64,000 nt of DNA from JAJCYL01 sp963664285. GTDB taxonomy: Bacteria > Bacteroidota > Bacteroidia > Cytophagales > Cyclobacteriaceae. The number at the start of each line of letters is the position of its first letter. Positions within the stretch are counted from its first letter, which is position 1. Location: the NCBI GenBank assembly GCA_963664285.2, contig CAXXNX010000057.1:8154-72153 (forward strand), read 5' to 3'. The notes beneath the pieces were generated by a model. That model ran no database searches. It was not told the origin of the DNA and saw nothing but the letters and a program-made list of their open reading frames with translations. Both the position numbers and the translations under genes were made by a program. Shown here in pieces: positions 18,930 to 28,363 of this stretch.

Positions 18930-19208
18930 CATTTAAATTATACCAGCTTCCGGAAGCACCTCTGCCCCCTAAGCCTCCTCCACCATAGTAAGCACCTCCT
19001 CCATGATATCTACCATCGCCATAATCTTCCACCAGAAGCGCTTGAGAATACAGCTATGACTGCAGCAATTATAAATCTTGCCACCAAACCATTAAGTAGC
19101 CATCCAGTTACCAAAAACAAGAATGAATGCTATCACTTTAGCTTTGGTTCCTTTTATAATTGAATTTATAAATGAAACAGTGATAAATCCTAACATTACT
19201 AATATTAA
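18930..19208 (-). pseudogene. YgcG-type TPM protein, C-terminal remnant cut by IS1380 copy D
   Basis: Reading away from the IS end gives LILVMLGFITVSFINSIIKG and VIAFILVF, then after one shift VTGWLLNGLVARFIIAAVIA, and after another a Gly-rich tail GGGAYYGGGGLGGRGASGSW. Such Gly-rich tails ending GASGSW are typical of YgcG-like TPM proteins. The TPM domain itself is missing beyond the IS. The expected stop after GASGSW is absent, so the frame reads through into the next TPM gene. At least two single-base lesions plus the IS truncation. Confidence 0.75.
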
Positions 19209-20829
19209 CCCGAAAAATTCATAGTAGACAATAAAAAACAGGCATAAATTGCTTATATTGAGATAGTTAGACAACAAAATAAGCAATTAATTTATGCCTG
19301 AATATAAGGAAAAAGATACCGTATTTTATCGAGGAAAACAAGCTTTTAAATTTGATTTTTCAGCATCAGCGATTAGCTCAGACGGAGCGATATTGTTAAG
19401 TGAAAAAGTAGAGAGAAAGACTGGTCTATTAAAAAGCTTCGCCGCACTGATTCCTGACTATCGAAACCCCTTTTTTATCAAATACACTTATGAAGAAATG
19501 CTTCGCCAACGGGTGTTTTTAATGATGCAGGGCTATCAGGATTGCAATGACGAACAAAAACTCCGAGAGGATCCGGTGATCCGTAAAGTACTAGATAGCG
19601 GATTATGTTCCCAGCCTACTTTAAGTCGATTTGAAAACAAGGCCGATCGGAGTCTGATCTACCAGATGAGTCAATGGTTTGTAGACCGTTATGTAGAGGA
19701 GTTGAAAGAGAAGACTGGTCAAATCATCATTGATGTAGATGGTACCGATGACCCTACTCATGGATCCCAACAACTCAGTTTGTATAATGGCTATTATGGA
19801 CAGACTATGTACCATGAGTTGTTCTTTAAGGACGGGAACACCGGTCAGGTCATTTTACCAGTACTACGTCCGGGCAATTGTCACTCCAACAAATGGTTTG
19901 TGGCCTTATTGAAAAGGATTGTCATTAAAATCAGAAAAAAACTGCCCTCAGTAAAGATCCTTATTCGAGCGGATAGTGGCTTTTCAGGAGCATCTTTTTA
20001 TCGGATAGCTAAGCAGTTTGACCTTCAATTTTGTTTAGGTATTAGTAGTAATGAAGTTTTAAAGACTTTTACCAAACAGACTATCATTGAAGTAAAAAAG
20101 GAATATGCTTCAAAAATCATCAAACATCAAGAGTTTGTTGGCCCGTTTACTTACCAGGCCAAAAGCTGGGATCGTTCTGAAAAGCTGTACGCCAAAGTGG
20201 AGTCTACCGGAAAAGGAATGAATGTCCGTTACTTTGTGAGCAACTTTGAAGCGATGACCGCTCAACAGATTTACTTTGATTTTTATGTCAAGCGAGGTGA
20301 TGCCAGTGAAAATCGAATAAAGGAACTCAAAAACATGACTTATTCCGACCGGCTTTCCTGTCATCGCTACTGGGCCAATTTCATGCGTTTAATCATCGCT
20401 ACCCTCTGTTATGAAATGTTCCGGCAGATTAAATTATTAATTGCCAAAACAAAACACCACTTTGCTAAACGATGGCAAGTGGACAATATCCGGCTTTACC
20501 TGATGAAGGTTGGGGCGTGCCTGAAAGAAAGGAAAAGATCATTGACAATACAATTCTCAAGAGCCTTTAGATATCAATACCTGCTGGGCGATTTGCTTAC
20601 GGTGAACTGACCGATCAGTTAAACAGTTTAGTTTAATCAAAAAAATGTTCTTCCATAAGAACACAATAGAGCTTTGACTGAAAATTGAAAAATTCTAACA
20701 AAAAAACGCTCTAATGTCCTTTGAAATCCAGAAACCTGGTTGATCTTCAAATTAATACATACACTCTAATCAAAAATAGTTAGCAACCCATTATTAATCC
20801 CAAAATTGGTGGCCTATGAATAATGCGGG
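19209..20829 (+). mobile_element. IS1380-family element, copy D (complete, nested against copy E)
   Basis: Full 1621-bp element. The left flank is TTAA (19205-19208) inside the TPM gene. The right flank TTAA (20830-20833) is not host DNA but the internal TTAA found 188 bp into another IS1380 (copy E). It shares the agtttaat variant with copies B and C near its right end, while E carries ggtttaat, so D and E are different lineages. Confidence 0.96.
19294..20610 (+). CDS. IS1380-family transposase (copy D)
   Basis: 438 residues with the full DDE set. It differs from copies B and G by one substitution, Glu63 to Lys (TTTATCAAATAC at about 19479). The start-codon hairpin is intact. Presumably functional unless the substitution matters. 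Confidence 0.96.
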   Translation: MPEYKEKDTVFYRGKQAFKFDFSASAISSDGAILLSEKVERKTGLLKSFAALIPDYRNPFFIKYTYEEMLRQRVFLMMQGYQDCNDEQKLREDPVIRKVLDSGLCSQPTLSRFENKADRSLIYQMSQWFVDRYVEELKEKTGQIIIDVDGTDDPTHGSQQLSLYNGYYGQTMYHELFFKDGNTGQVILPVLRPGNCHSNKWFVALLKRIVIKIRKKLPSVKILIRADSGFSGASFYRIAKQFDLQFCLGISSNEVLKTFTKQTIIEVKKEYASKIIKHQEFVGPFTYQAKSWDRSEKLYAKVESTGKGMNVRYFVSNFEAMTAQQIYFDFYVKRGDASENRIKELKNMTYSDRLSCHRYWANFMRLIIATLCYEMFRQIKLLIAKTKHHFAKRWQVDNIRLYLMKVGACLKERKRSLTIQFSRAFRYQYLLGDLLTVN

Positions 20830-22044
20830 TTAAGTGAAAAAGTAGAGAGAAAGACTGGTCTATTAAAAAGCTTCGCCGCACTGATTCCTGACTATCGAAA
20901 CCCCTTTTTTATCGAATACACTTATGAAGAAATGCTTCGCCAACGGGTGTTTTTAATGATGCAGGGCTATCAGGATTGCAATGACGAACAAAAACTCCGA
21001 GAGGATCCGGTGATCCGTAAAGTACTAGATAGCGGATTATGTTCCCAGCCTACTTTAAGTCGATTTGAAAACAAGGCCGATCGGAGTCTGATCTACCAGA
21101 TGAGTCAATGGTTTGTAGACCGTTATGTAGAGGAGTTGAAAGAGAAGACTGGTCAAATCATCATTGATGTAGATGGTACCGATGACCCTACTCATGGATC
21201 CCAACAACTCAGTTTGTATAATGGCTATTATGGACAGACTATGTACCATGAGTTGTTCTTTAAGGACGGGAACACCGGTCAGGTCATTTTACCAGTACTA
21301 CGTCCGGGCAATTGTCACTCCAACAAATGGTTTGTGGCCTTATTGAAAAGGATTGTCATTAAAATCAGAAAAAAACTGCCCTCAGTAAAGATCCTTATTC
21401 GAGCGGATAGTGGCTTTTCAGGAGCATCTTTTTATCGGATAGCTAAGCAGTTTGACCTTCAATTTTGTTTAGGTATTAGTAGTAATGAAGTTTTAAAGAC
21501 TTTTACCAAACAGACTATCATTGAAGTAAAAAAGGAATATGCTTCAAAAATCATCAAACATCAAGAGTTTGTTGGCCCGTTTACTTACCAGGCCAAAAGC
21601 TGGGATCGTTCTGAAAAGCTGTACGCCAAAGTGGAGTCTACCGGAAAAGGAATGAATGTCCGTTACTTTGTGAGCAACTTTGAAGCGATGACCGCTCAAC
21701 AGATTTACTTTGATTTTTATGTCAAGCGAGGTGATGCCAGTGAAAATCGAATAAAGGAACTCAAAAACATGACTTATTCCGACCGGCTTTCCTGTCATCG
21801 CTACTGGGCCAATTTCATGCGTTTAATCATCGCTACCCTCTGTTATGAAATGTTCCGGCAGATTAAATTATTAATTGCCAAAACAAAACACCACTTTGCT
21901 AAACGATGGCAAGTGGACAATATCCGGCTTTACCTGATGAAGGTTGGGGCGTGCCTGAAAGAAAGGAAAAGATCATTGACAATACAATTCTCAAGAGCCT
22001 TTAGATATCAATACCTGCTGGGCGATTTGCTTACGGTGAACTGA
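20830..22044 (+). pseudogene. IS1380 transposase, copy E, N-terminally truncated
   Basis: Open from Met69 (MLRQRVF, 20932) to the normal stop, keeping all DDE residues but without the first residues or a proper start. The rest is identical in sequence to copy B. Probably inactive for DNA binding. Confidence 0.93.
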
Positions 22045-22263
22045 CCGATCAGTTAAACAGTTTGGTTTAATCAAAAAAATGTTCTTCCATAAGAACACAA
22101 TAGAGCTTTGACTGAAAATTGAAAAATTCTAACAAAAAAACGCTCTAATGTCCTTTGAAATCCAGAAACCTGGTTGATCTTCAAATTAATACATACACTC
22201 CAATCAAAAATAGTTAGCAACCCATTATTAATCCCAAAATTGGTGGCCTATGAATAATGCGGG
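20830..22263 (+). mobile_element. IS1380-family element, copy E (left 187 bp missing)
   Basis: Matches the element from its internal TTAA (position 188 of 1621) to the right end at 22263, followed by TTAA at 22264-22267. The left end, hairpin and start codon are missing. The simplest history is that copy D inserted at E's internal TTAA in the same orientation, and the duplicated 187-bp left ends then recombined, deleting E's own left end. Confidence 0.93.
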
Positions 22264-22600
22264 TTAATCGCTCCATTGCCGGAACATTTAATCGAATGGT
22301 GGTTTTTGACGAAAATGTGACTACAACCTGGTCTAATGTCGAAACCCAATACCAAAGAAGGGTTGACCAGGGTCCTAACCTCGTCAACACAGTGAAAGGT
22401 TACGCCGCCCATGAAAAGGATGTACTAACCCATCAGAACATTACCTAAATATCATGCTTGCAGAGACGTTCGGATTTGATTATCGCCCCAAGTTCATTGT
22501 AAGCGAAGGAGCTGAGAATGCGCCCAGAGTAAGATTCAAGCAACAACAAATTCATCAAAATATCCGACCTTCTTTGAGGAATGAAGAGAAGCCGGGATAG
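22264..22600 (+). pseudogene. LemA-family protein, truncated by IS1380 and internally deleted
   Basis: After the TTAA the frame reads GTFNRMVVFDENVTTTWSNV, QYQRRVDQGPNLVNTVKGYA and AHEKDVLT, the LemA signature. The N-terminal membrane anchor is lost to the IS junction. The frame then breaks, and a separate frame (MLAETFGFDYRPKFIVSEGA, ENAPRVRF) gives the LemA C-terminus, so about 80 residues between are deleted. LemA genes usually sit in the same direction as the TPM genes; here lemA points the opposite way, across the IS pair, which suggests an IS-mediated rearrangement. Confidence 0.8.
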
Positions 22601-22619
22601 GGTCAACTGTGTAAAAAGT

Positions 22620-22698
22620 TTAATGGCTCACTTTTGGGCTCACTGCTTTCCAGGAGCTTAACTCATGTCCATATTGATACAAGATCAAATTGGAAATT
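22620..22698 (-). pseudogene. Small lipoprotein, 3' part beyond IS30 copy 1
   Basis: If the IS30 and one copy of its 3-bp target duplication are removed, the lipoprotein frame from 23809 continues as DTKVISNLILYQYGHELSSW, then KAVSPKVSH and TAA at 22622-22620. This gives a product of about 70 residues. The join is exact at the target duplication, but the tail has no recognisable family, so this half is less certain than the 5' half. Confidence 0.55.
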
Positions 22699-22705
22699 TG
22701 TAAGT

Positions 22706-23710
22706 TCAAGTAATAAGTGCAATTTTCCTTTGTAGCACTTGCTTTGCGTTTAGGTAATTAAATTTTCTAACAGGGCGTTCATTGATTTTGTTTTCAACAA
22801 CTTTGATTTGCTCCTCTGTAACAAATCTAATATCTGTTTTCTTAGGATAAAACCTTCTGATTACCCCAATCCTATTTTCAACTGTCCCTTTATCCTGACT
22901 AGTATAGGGACGAGTGAAATAGGCATCCACATCAAGGGATTGAGCAATCAACTCATGTTTAGAAAATGCCATATCATTATCAAAAGTGAGTGTTTCCAGT
23001 TTGTGTTTATCCTGAGAGAGTTCCTCCACAATAGCTTCGGCCATTTGATCGGCATTTTTACTGTGCATCTTTCTGATTCTGGTAAAAAGACTTGCTCGGT
23101 CTGTCATCACCAACAAAGAGCCTTTGTGGTTTTTACCCATCATTAAATCGACTTCTATATCTCCCAATCGTTCCCTTTTGTTAATGATCTGGGGTCGCTG
23201 TTCAATTGATACCCTATTCGGGATAATACCTCTACGATCTTTTCTGTTTCCTCGTTTGCGCCTTCGTTTGCCATGTTTTAGATATGTGTATAGTTGTTTG
23301 TATTCTTGGTTCTCCTGGCGGTTGGTGTGCTTACATTCCCATATCCATTGGTAAATCCATTCATGGCTAAGTGGACATTCTCTCGTTTTCTTTCCCTGAT
23401 GGCTGATCAATTCAGGACTCCATCTATCTTCTTGGAGCCGGTTAACTATCCAGTCTTTCATGGGTTTGGTGAAAATCACTCTTTTTGGCTTTTCTTGATG
23501 ACGAAGATTGGTCCTCCTTTGTGCATTTGCTGTTCGATAGACACCAGCTCCCCTACCTCTTGAACCCACATTTCGCTTAAGCTCACGTGAGATCGTAGAC
23601 GGGTGAAAATGAACGATACAGGCAATCTCCTTTTGAGTAGCTCCTGTTTTCAATAATGCTTCAATTTGATACCTTTGATCAATACTGAGATGTGTGTAGT
23701 TTTTTGACAT
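22706..23710 (-). CDS. IS30-family transposase (copy 1)
   Basis: 334 residues from ATG (MSKNYTHLSIDQRYQIEALL). A longer frame begins at GTG seven codons upstream, but that stretch forms a hairpin, so the ATG is preferred. An N-terminal helix-turn-helix (GATQKEIACIVHFHPSTISR) is followed by an integrase-type DDE core: Asp in GDIEVDLMMG, Asp in TFDNDMAFSKHE and Glu in QDKGTVENRIGVIR. Identical in protein sequence to copy 2. Intact and potentially active. Confidence 0.96.
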   Translation of the reverse strand: MSKNYTHLSIDQRYQIEALLKTGATQKEIACIVHFHPSTISRELKRNVGSRGRGAGVYRTANAQRRTNLRHQEKPKRVIFTKPMKDWIVNRLQEDRWSPELISHQGKKTRECPLSHEWIYQWIWECKHTNRQENQEYKQLYTYLKHGKRRRKRGNRKDRRGIIPNRVSIEQRPQIINKRERLGDIEVDLMMGKNHKGSLLVMTDRASLFTRIRKMHSKNADQMAEAIVEELSQDKHKLETLTFDNDMAFSKHELIAQSLDVDAYFTRPYTSQDKGTVENRIGVIRRFYPKKTDIRFVTEEQIKVVENKINERPVRKFNYLNAKQVLQRKIALIT

Positions 23711-23712
23711 TT

Positions 23713-23783
23713 TGCAATCCAAAGATTGCACTGCTCAGGCTTTTGAAGGATGAAAAAGCCCTTAAAAGCTTTTTCATCCTTCA
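23713..23783 (-). promoter_or_regulatory. Two hairpins in the IS30 leader
   Basis: TGCAATC (23713-23719) pairs with GATTGCA (23724-23730) two bases upstream of the transposase ATG, so it would cover the ribosome-binding region. Further upstream, 23744-23759 pairs with 23768-23783 over 16 bp. Both could limit translation from read-through transcripts. Role inferred. Confidence 0.5.
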
Positions 23784-23808
23784 ATTGCACTTATTAGTTG
23801 ATCTCAGC

Positions 23809-23945
23809 ATTACTTTAGTGTCAAACTCAGAAGAATGTTCCTCCTTCTCTCTATATTGTGCTTGTTCATAAGATGAACATCCAAATCCCACCATCATTAT
23901 AACGAGACTTACAAAAACGACAAACCGACACTTCAATTCTTTCAT
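23809..23945 (-). pseudogene. Small lipoprotein, 5' part (interrupted by IS30)
   Basis: From ATG at 23945: MKELKCRFVVFVSLVIMMVG then FGC, a lipoprotein signal peptide with lipobox VGFGC, followed by SSYEQAQYREKEEHSSEFDT and Lys-Val, where the IS30 begins. A start seven codons upstream (23966) is possible but puts non-signal residues before the leader. The intact product would be a membrane-anchored protein of about 70 residues with a charged linker. No family recognised. Confidence 0.6.
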
Positions 23946-23966
23946 ACCAATTGAATTAAGATTCAC

Positions 23967-24348
23967 AATAAATAGAGCAATTTGACGGTTTGTTAAACTC
24001 TCTAAAAGACAGACAAGTTTGAACCTTGGGTTTAGTATTGGTAATACAATTGTTCGCAGTTTTACCCCACTTTCAGCAACAGATTAAGAAGCTGTGTTTG
24101 CTTTATGGTTCTATGTGGAGTGCAACGGGTGGGTGATACTGTTTTGAATAATGTTATTTGTTTTCCCTCACAAACCGTAGTTTGCTTTGGCAAACGCAGT
24201 CTTGAGATTTGATTGTTTGTTATTTGGAATTTATGAGCACAAGTATACGAATGTTAACTGCCTACCAAATTGCTGTCACCCACACTGAATCATCTAGAAC
24301 CGCTTTTATAATATTTTTAGCATTCTTTCATAAAACAACAAAGAGCCA
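23967..24348. other. Intergenic stretch without a supported gene
   Basis: About 380 bp between the lipoprotein gene and the FGE-family gene, divergently transcribed, so it should hold both promoters. No hairpin, repeat or reading frame stands out. Confidence 0.5.
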
Positions 24349-25386
24349 ATGAACAGACTAAGCTCCTTTATAATACTTCTTCTTACTATTAACGCCTGCT
24401 CACCAAAGAAGTCAGACAGCGAGACATCTTATTCAAATGCTCCGGAAGGGATGCTGTTGATTCCGGGTGGTATTTTTACTATGGGAGGGAAAAGTGACCA
24501 GGCGGATCGTGATGAATTTCCAAGACATGAGGTTTCTGTTTCAGCATTTTACATGGATATAACCGAGGTGACCAATGAGCAATTTAAGGTGTTTGTGGGT
24601 GCAACCGGTTATCGAACCATTGCCGAAAGGGACATCAAATGGGATGATTTGAAGCAGCAATTACCCCCTGGCACACCTCAACTTGCGGATTCCTTACTTA
24701 TACTTAAGGCAGGCTCATTGGTCTTTAGCCCAACTAAAGGTCCGGTCAATTTAAGAGATTACTCCCAATGGTGGATTTGGACAGTGAGTGCTAACTGGAA
24801 ACAACCAAAGGGACCAGGGTCATCAATCGATGACCGGTTGGATTACCCGGTGGTGCATATCGCATGGGATGACGCCCAGGCATATGCTGAATGGGCTGGC
24901 AAGAGATTACCCACCGAGGCTGAATGGGAATGGGCTTCAATGGGTGGACTGGAGGATACCAAATATCCATGGGGCAATCAATCTGTTGAGAAATCTTACG
25001 ACAAGGCTAATTTTTGGCAGGGATTTTTTCCCTACAAAAACCTGGAGCAAGACGGTTTCACAGAAGCAGCTCCAATAAAATCCTATCCTCCTAATGGCTA
25101 CGGACTTTATGACATGGCAGGAAACGTCTGGGAATGGTGCCAGGACAAGTATCATTTCCAGTCATATGAAAAAGATAAGAATAAGGGACTGGTTAATAAT
25201 CCGGTAGGCCCAAGAGATTCATTTGATCCCGCTGAACCTTATGTGCCAAAATATGTCATTCGTGGTGGTTCGTTCTTATGTAATGACAGTTACTGTAGTG
25301 GCTACCGGGTGGCCAGACGTATGAAATCAAGCAAGGATTCAGGCTTTAATCATACGGGGTTTAGGTGTGTGAGGGATATGAATTAA
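24349..25386 (+). CDS. Formylglycine-generating enzyme (SUMF1) family lipoprotein
   Basis: 345 residues. Lipoprotein signal with lipobox (LLTINAC, Cys at 17). The SUMF1/FGE fold follows: GMLLIPGGIFTMGG, MDITEVTNEQFKVFV, YPVVHIAWDDAQAYAEWAGK, RLPTEAEWEWASMGG, GLYDMAGNVWEWCQDKYH and RGGSFLCNDSYCSGYRVARR. The two cysteines in the last motif (about 311 and 316) match the copper-binding catalytic pair of true FGEs, so it could oxidise the Cys of a CxPxR sulfatase to formylglycine. The sulfatase at 54075 (CAPSR) is a candidate substrate. Intact and apparently monocistronic. Confidence 0.9.
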   Translation: MNRLSSFIILLLTINACSPKKSDSETSYSNAPEGMLLIPGGIFTMGGKSDQADRDEFPRHEVSVSAFYMDITEVTNEQFKVFVGATGYRTIAERDIKWDDLKQQLPPGTPQLADSLLILKAGSLVFSPTKGPVNLRDYSQWWIWTVSANWKQPKGPGSSIDDRLDYPVVHIAWDDAQAYAEWAGKRLPTEAEWEWASMGGLEDTKYPWGNQSVEKSYDKANFWQGFFPYKNLEQDGFTEAAPIKSYPPNGYGLYDMAGNVWEWCQDKYHFQSYEKDKNKGLVNNPVGPRDSFDPAEPYVPKYVIRGGSFLCNDSYCSGYRVARRMKSSKDSGFNHTGFRCVRDMN

Positions 25387-25622
25387 ACCCGGAATTGTCA
25401 TTGAAGTAAGTAACTATCATCCTTCCACGGGAGGATTTTTCTCAGATGTAATCATTGGAAGTGAAAATTACCTTATGGCAAAAAGAGAGCGTCACTATTA
25501 ATTGACTGTTTTCCACTAGTCTGGCAATTATATAAATGCCTACATTTCGATAAGTAAATATACTCAGGTCCCAAAAAGAGCGATTTCCGACAACCAAACA
25601 GGGGTTTATTGGCGTGCTTAAA

Positions 25623-27243
25623 CCCGAAAAATTCATAGTAGACAATAAAAAACAGGCATAAATTGCTTATATTGAGATAGTTAGACAACAAAATAAGCAA
25701 TTAATTTATGCCTGAATATAAGGAAAAAGATACCGTATTTTATCGAGGAAAACAAGCTTTTAAATTTGATTTTTCAGCATCAGCGATTAGCTCAGACGGA
25801 GCGATATTGTTAAGTGAAAAAGTAGAGAGAAAGACTGGTCTATTAAAAAGCTTCGCCGCACTGATTCCTGACTATCGAAACCCCTTTTTTATCGAATACA
25901 CTTATGAAGAAATGCTTCGCCAACGGGTGTTTTTAATGATGCAGGGCTATCAGGATTGCAATGACGAACAAAAACTCCGAGAGAATCCGGTGATCCGTAA
26001 AGTACTAGATAGCGGATTATGTTCCCAGCCTACTTTAAGTCGATTTGAAAACAAGGCCGATCGGAGTCTGATCTACCAGATGAGTCAATGGTTTGTAGAC
26101 CGTTATGTAGAGGAGTTGAAAGAGAAGACTGGTCAAATCATCATTGATGTAGATGGTACCGATGACCCTACTCATGGATCCCAACAACTCAGTTTGTATA
26201 ATGGCTATTATGGACAGACTATGTACCATGAGTTGTTCTTTAAGGACGGGAACACCGGTCAGGTCATTTTACCAGTACTACGTCCGGGCAATTGTCACTC
26301 CAACAAATGGTTTGTGGCCTTATTGAAAAGGATTGTCATTAAAATCAGAAAAAAACTGCCCTCAGTAAAGATCCTTATTCGAGCGGATAGTGGCTTTTCA
26401 GGAGCATCTTTTTATCGGATAGCTAAGCAGTTTGACCTTCAATTTTGTTTAGGTATTAGTAGTAATGAAGTTTTAAAGACTTTTACCAAATAGACTATCA
26501 TTGAAGTAAAAAAGGAATATGCTTCAAAAATCATCAAACATCAAGAGTTTGTTGGCCCGTTTACTTACCAGGCCAAAAGCTGGGATCGTTCTGAAAAGCT
26601 GTACGCCAAAGTGGAGTCTACCGGAAAAGGAATGAATGTCCGTTACTTTGTGAGCAACTTTGAAGCGATGACCGCTCAACAGATTTACTTTGATTTTTAT
26701 GTCAAGCGAGGTGATGCCAGTGAAAATCGAATAAAGGAACTCAAAAACATGACTTATTCCGACCGGCTTTCCTGTCATCGCTACTGGGCCAATTTCATGC
26801 GTTTAATCATCGCTACCCTCTGTTATGAAATGTTCCGGCAGATTAAATTATTAATTGCCAAAACAAAACACCACTTTGCTAAACGATGGCAAGTGGACAA
26901 TATCCGGCTTTACCTGATGAAGGTTGGGGCGTGCCTGAAAGAAAGGAAAAGATCATTGACAATACAATTCTCAAGAGCCTTTAGATATCAATACCTGCTG
27001 GGCGATTTGCTTACGGTGAACTGACCGATCAGTTAAACAGTTTGGTTTAATCAAAAAAATGTTCTTCCATAAGAACACAATAGAGCTTTGACTGAAAATT
27101 GAAAAATTCTAACAAAAAAACGCTCTAATGTCCTTTGAAATCCAGAAACCTGGTTGATCTTCAAATTAATATATACACTCCAATCAAAAATAGTTAGCAA
27201 CCCATTATTAATCCCAAAATTGGTGGCCTATGAATAATGCGGG
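25623..27243 (+). mobile_element. IS1380-family element, copy F (inactive, mismatched flanks)
   Basis: Full 1621-bp length. Unlike the other copies, its flanks do not match: the left side reads TTAAA immediately before CCCG and the right side reads TTAT after CGGG. This suggests the two sides come from different insertion events joined by recombination, or drift after insertion. It carries ggtttaat near the right end (same lineage as copies E and G). Confidence 0.93.
25708..27024 (+). pseudogene. IS1380 transposase, copy F, nonsense mutation
   Basis: Codon 262 is TAG (26491-26493) where all other copies have CAG, truncating the protein to 261 residues before the catalytic Glu. It also has Asp93 to Asn (GAGAATCCG). 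The downstream part stays open (26611-27024). Not functional. Confidence 0.95.
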
Positions 27244-27717
27244 TTATGGTCGTTCTTCTCTCTGAAGGTCTCTCCTAGTATGGCTTGAGCCATTCGGGTT
27301 GGCTTGATCCTTCTTGTATTTGGCCAGGCATTTGGTGTCCTGATTATTGTGAACGGTTTATCACAAGCCACTAATTATGAGACCGCTTCCCTCTTCGGTG
27401 CGGCAGGCCAGTTGAAAGTCCCACACGCCGTGACCCTGCACGCCATACAGATATTACCAACCTTAGCGTGGCTTTTGCACTTTACAAACTGGCCCGAAAG
27501 TCGGCAAATTAAAGCCGTCATAGTAGCTGCGGCTGGCTATATCGGACTGGCTGCAGTGAGTACCCTACAAACTTTTAATGGAGTAGCTCCAATTGATTTA
27601 AACGGGCTAACGGCCTTATTGCTAGGCATTAGCATCATTGGTATCGGTTCAGCTTATATAGCGGCACTCCGTGCGCTCAGACAAACGCTGCTTCTAACCG
27701 GATCACAAGCCGCCTAG
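27244..27717 (+). pseudogene. Polytopic membrane protein, C-terminal fragment at IS1380 copy F
   Basis: The frame reads AIRVGLILLVFGQAFGVLII, then LFGAAGQLKVPHAVTLHAIQ and ILPTLAWLLHF, followed by three hydrophobic segments and a stop at 27717. The string LKVPHAVTLHAIQILP resembles a group of uncharacterised bacterial membrane proteins with an RVPHFVGLHALQ-type motif. A TGA lies just upstream of AIRVG, and the N-terminal half is missing at the IS end. No start codon can be assigned. Function unknown. Confidence 0.6.
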
Positions 27718-28132
27718 AATCCGTGGTTCAACACACAAAGTGGTACGAACCAAGATCGTACCGGAGTGAAGGTTATTTATCAGGGGTTGGACTAACGGCA
27801 AGAATAGTGGCTATTTAAAAACAAGACCCTCAAAATTCCCTCTATTTCATAGACCAGTACCCTCTATTTTCAACGATCTCACCTGGAATAGCATCTAAGT
27901 ATGTGTGGAATAAATAATTGAAAATTGGTTGAGGCGGCAGTGCTGTGAATCTGTCTTCTAAAAACCGGACACTGACATAAAGAAGAAATAAACGACTAAG
28001 AAGTAAATGGACTTTATAACCAAATCGTTTTGTGCCTCTTCACTAATGTTAAGGTCCTCAATTATTCAATATAGAACCAATACAAATGCTAATAATGCTA
28101 ATGAAGTCAACTAAATAAAAATAAAAATAATA
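27718..28132. other. Intergenic stretch with part of a dispersed repeat
   Basis: No gene supported. 27838-27884 (CCCTCTATTTCATAGACCAG ... TTTTCAACGATCTC) recurs in diverged form at 31903-31931 and 35908-35960, forming part of an intergenic repeat family confined here to 27.8-36 kb. Confidence 0.5.
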
Positions 28133-28358
28133 ATGGAATTATTAATGATATTATCTGGCATTGTACTTATAGGAATAGTATCCAGACTGACCTCTTCGGA
28201 CAATGAGTTAAAGAGTATATTGCAGAAAAAAAGAAGAAGGTGAAGCGAGTTTATATTCTGTAAATCTGCGAGCATTCTTTCAGGCGGGGCTAATTAGCAT
28301 CTTGATGAATATTATGCTCCATTGCGGGGTTTTATTACATCTGCATCGTCTTTCTTGA
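28133..28358 (+). pseudogene. Possible small membrane protein, one frameshift
   Basis: The ATG frame gives 36 residues: a single hydrophobic helix MELLMILSGIVLIGIVSRLT then SSDNELKSILQKKRRR and stop. Shifting one base in the A-rich run at about 28226-28233 continues as EEGEASLYSVNLRAFFQAGL then ISILMNIMLHCGVLLHLHRL and stop at 28358, a more protein-like ending of about 75 residues with two helices. No family recognised; coding status is tentative. Confidence 0.4.
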
Positions 28359-28363
28359 TCGGA

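Larger units (their letters stand above)
22699..23808 (-). mobile_element. IS30-family element, copy 1 (1110 bp)
   Basis: Bounded by imperfect inverted ends (TGTAAGTTCAAGTAATAAG at one side; GCTGAGATCAACTAATAAG, reverse complement, at the other) and a 3-bp direct repeat ATT at 22696-22698 and 23809-23811. The same boundaries and length hold for the copies at 34244 (TTG repeat) and 40869 (TTA repeat). It interrupts a small lipoprotein gene. Confidence 0.95.

Noticed and set aside
18927..19032. A 236-residue TPM protein starting with a Gly-rich leader
   Set aside because: The Gly-rich part ending GASGSW is the C-terminal tail of the upstream YgcG-type gene; the real start is MEKKAKF.
22808..23563. 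Antisense ORFs of 112, 76 and 89 residues inside IS30 copies
   Set aside because: Shadows of the transposase frame; no independent start or domain.
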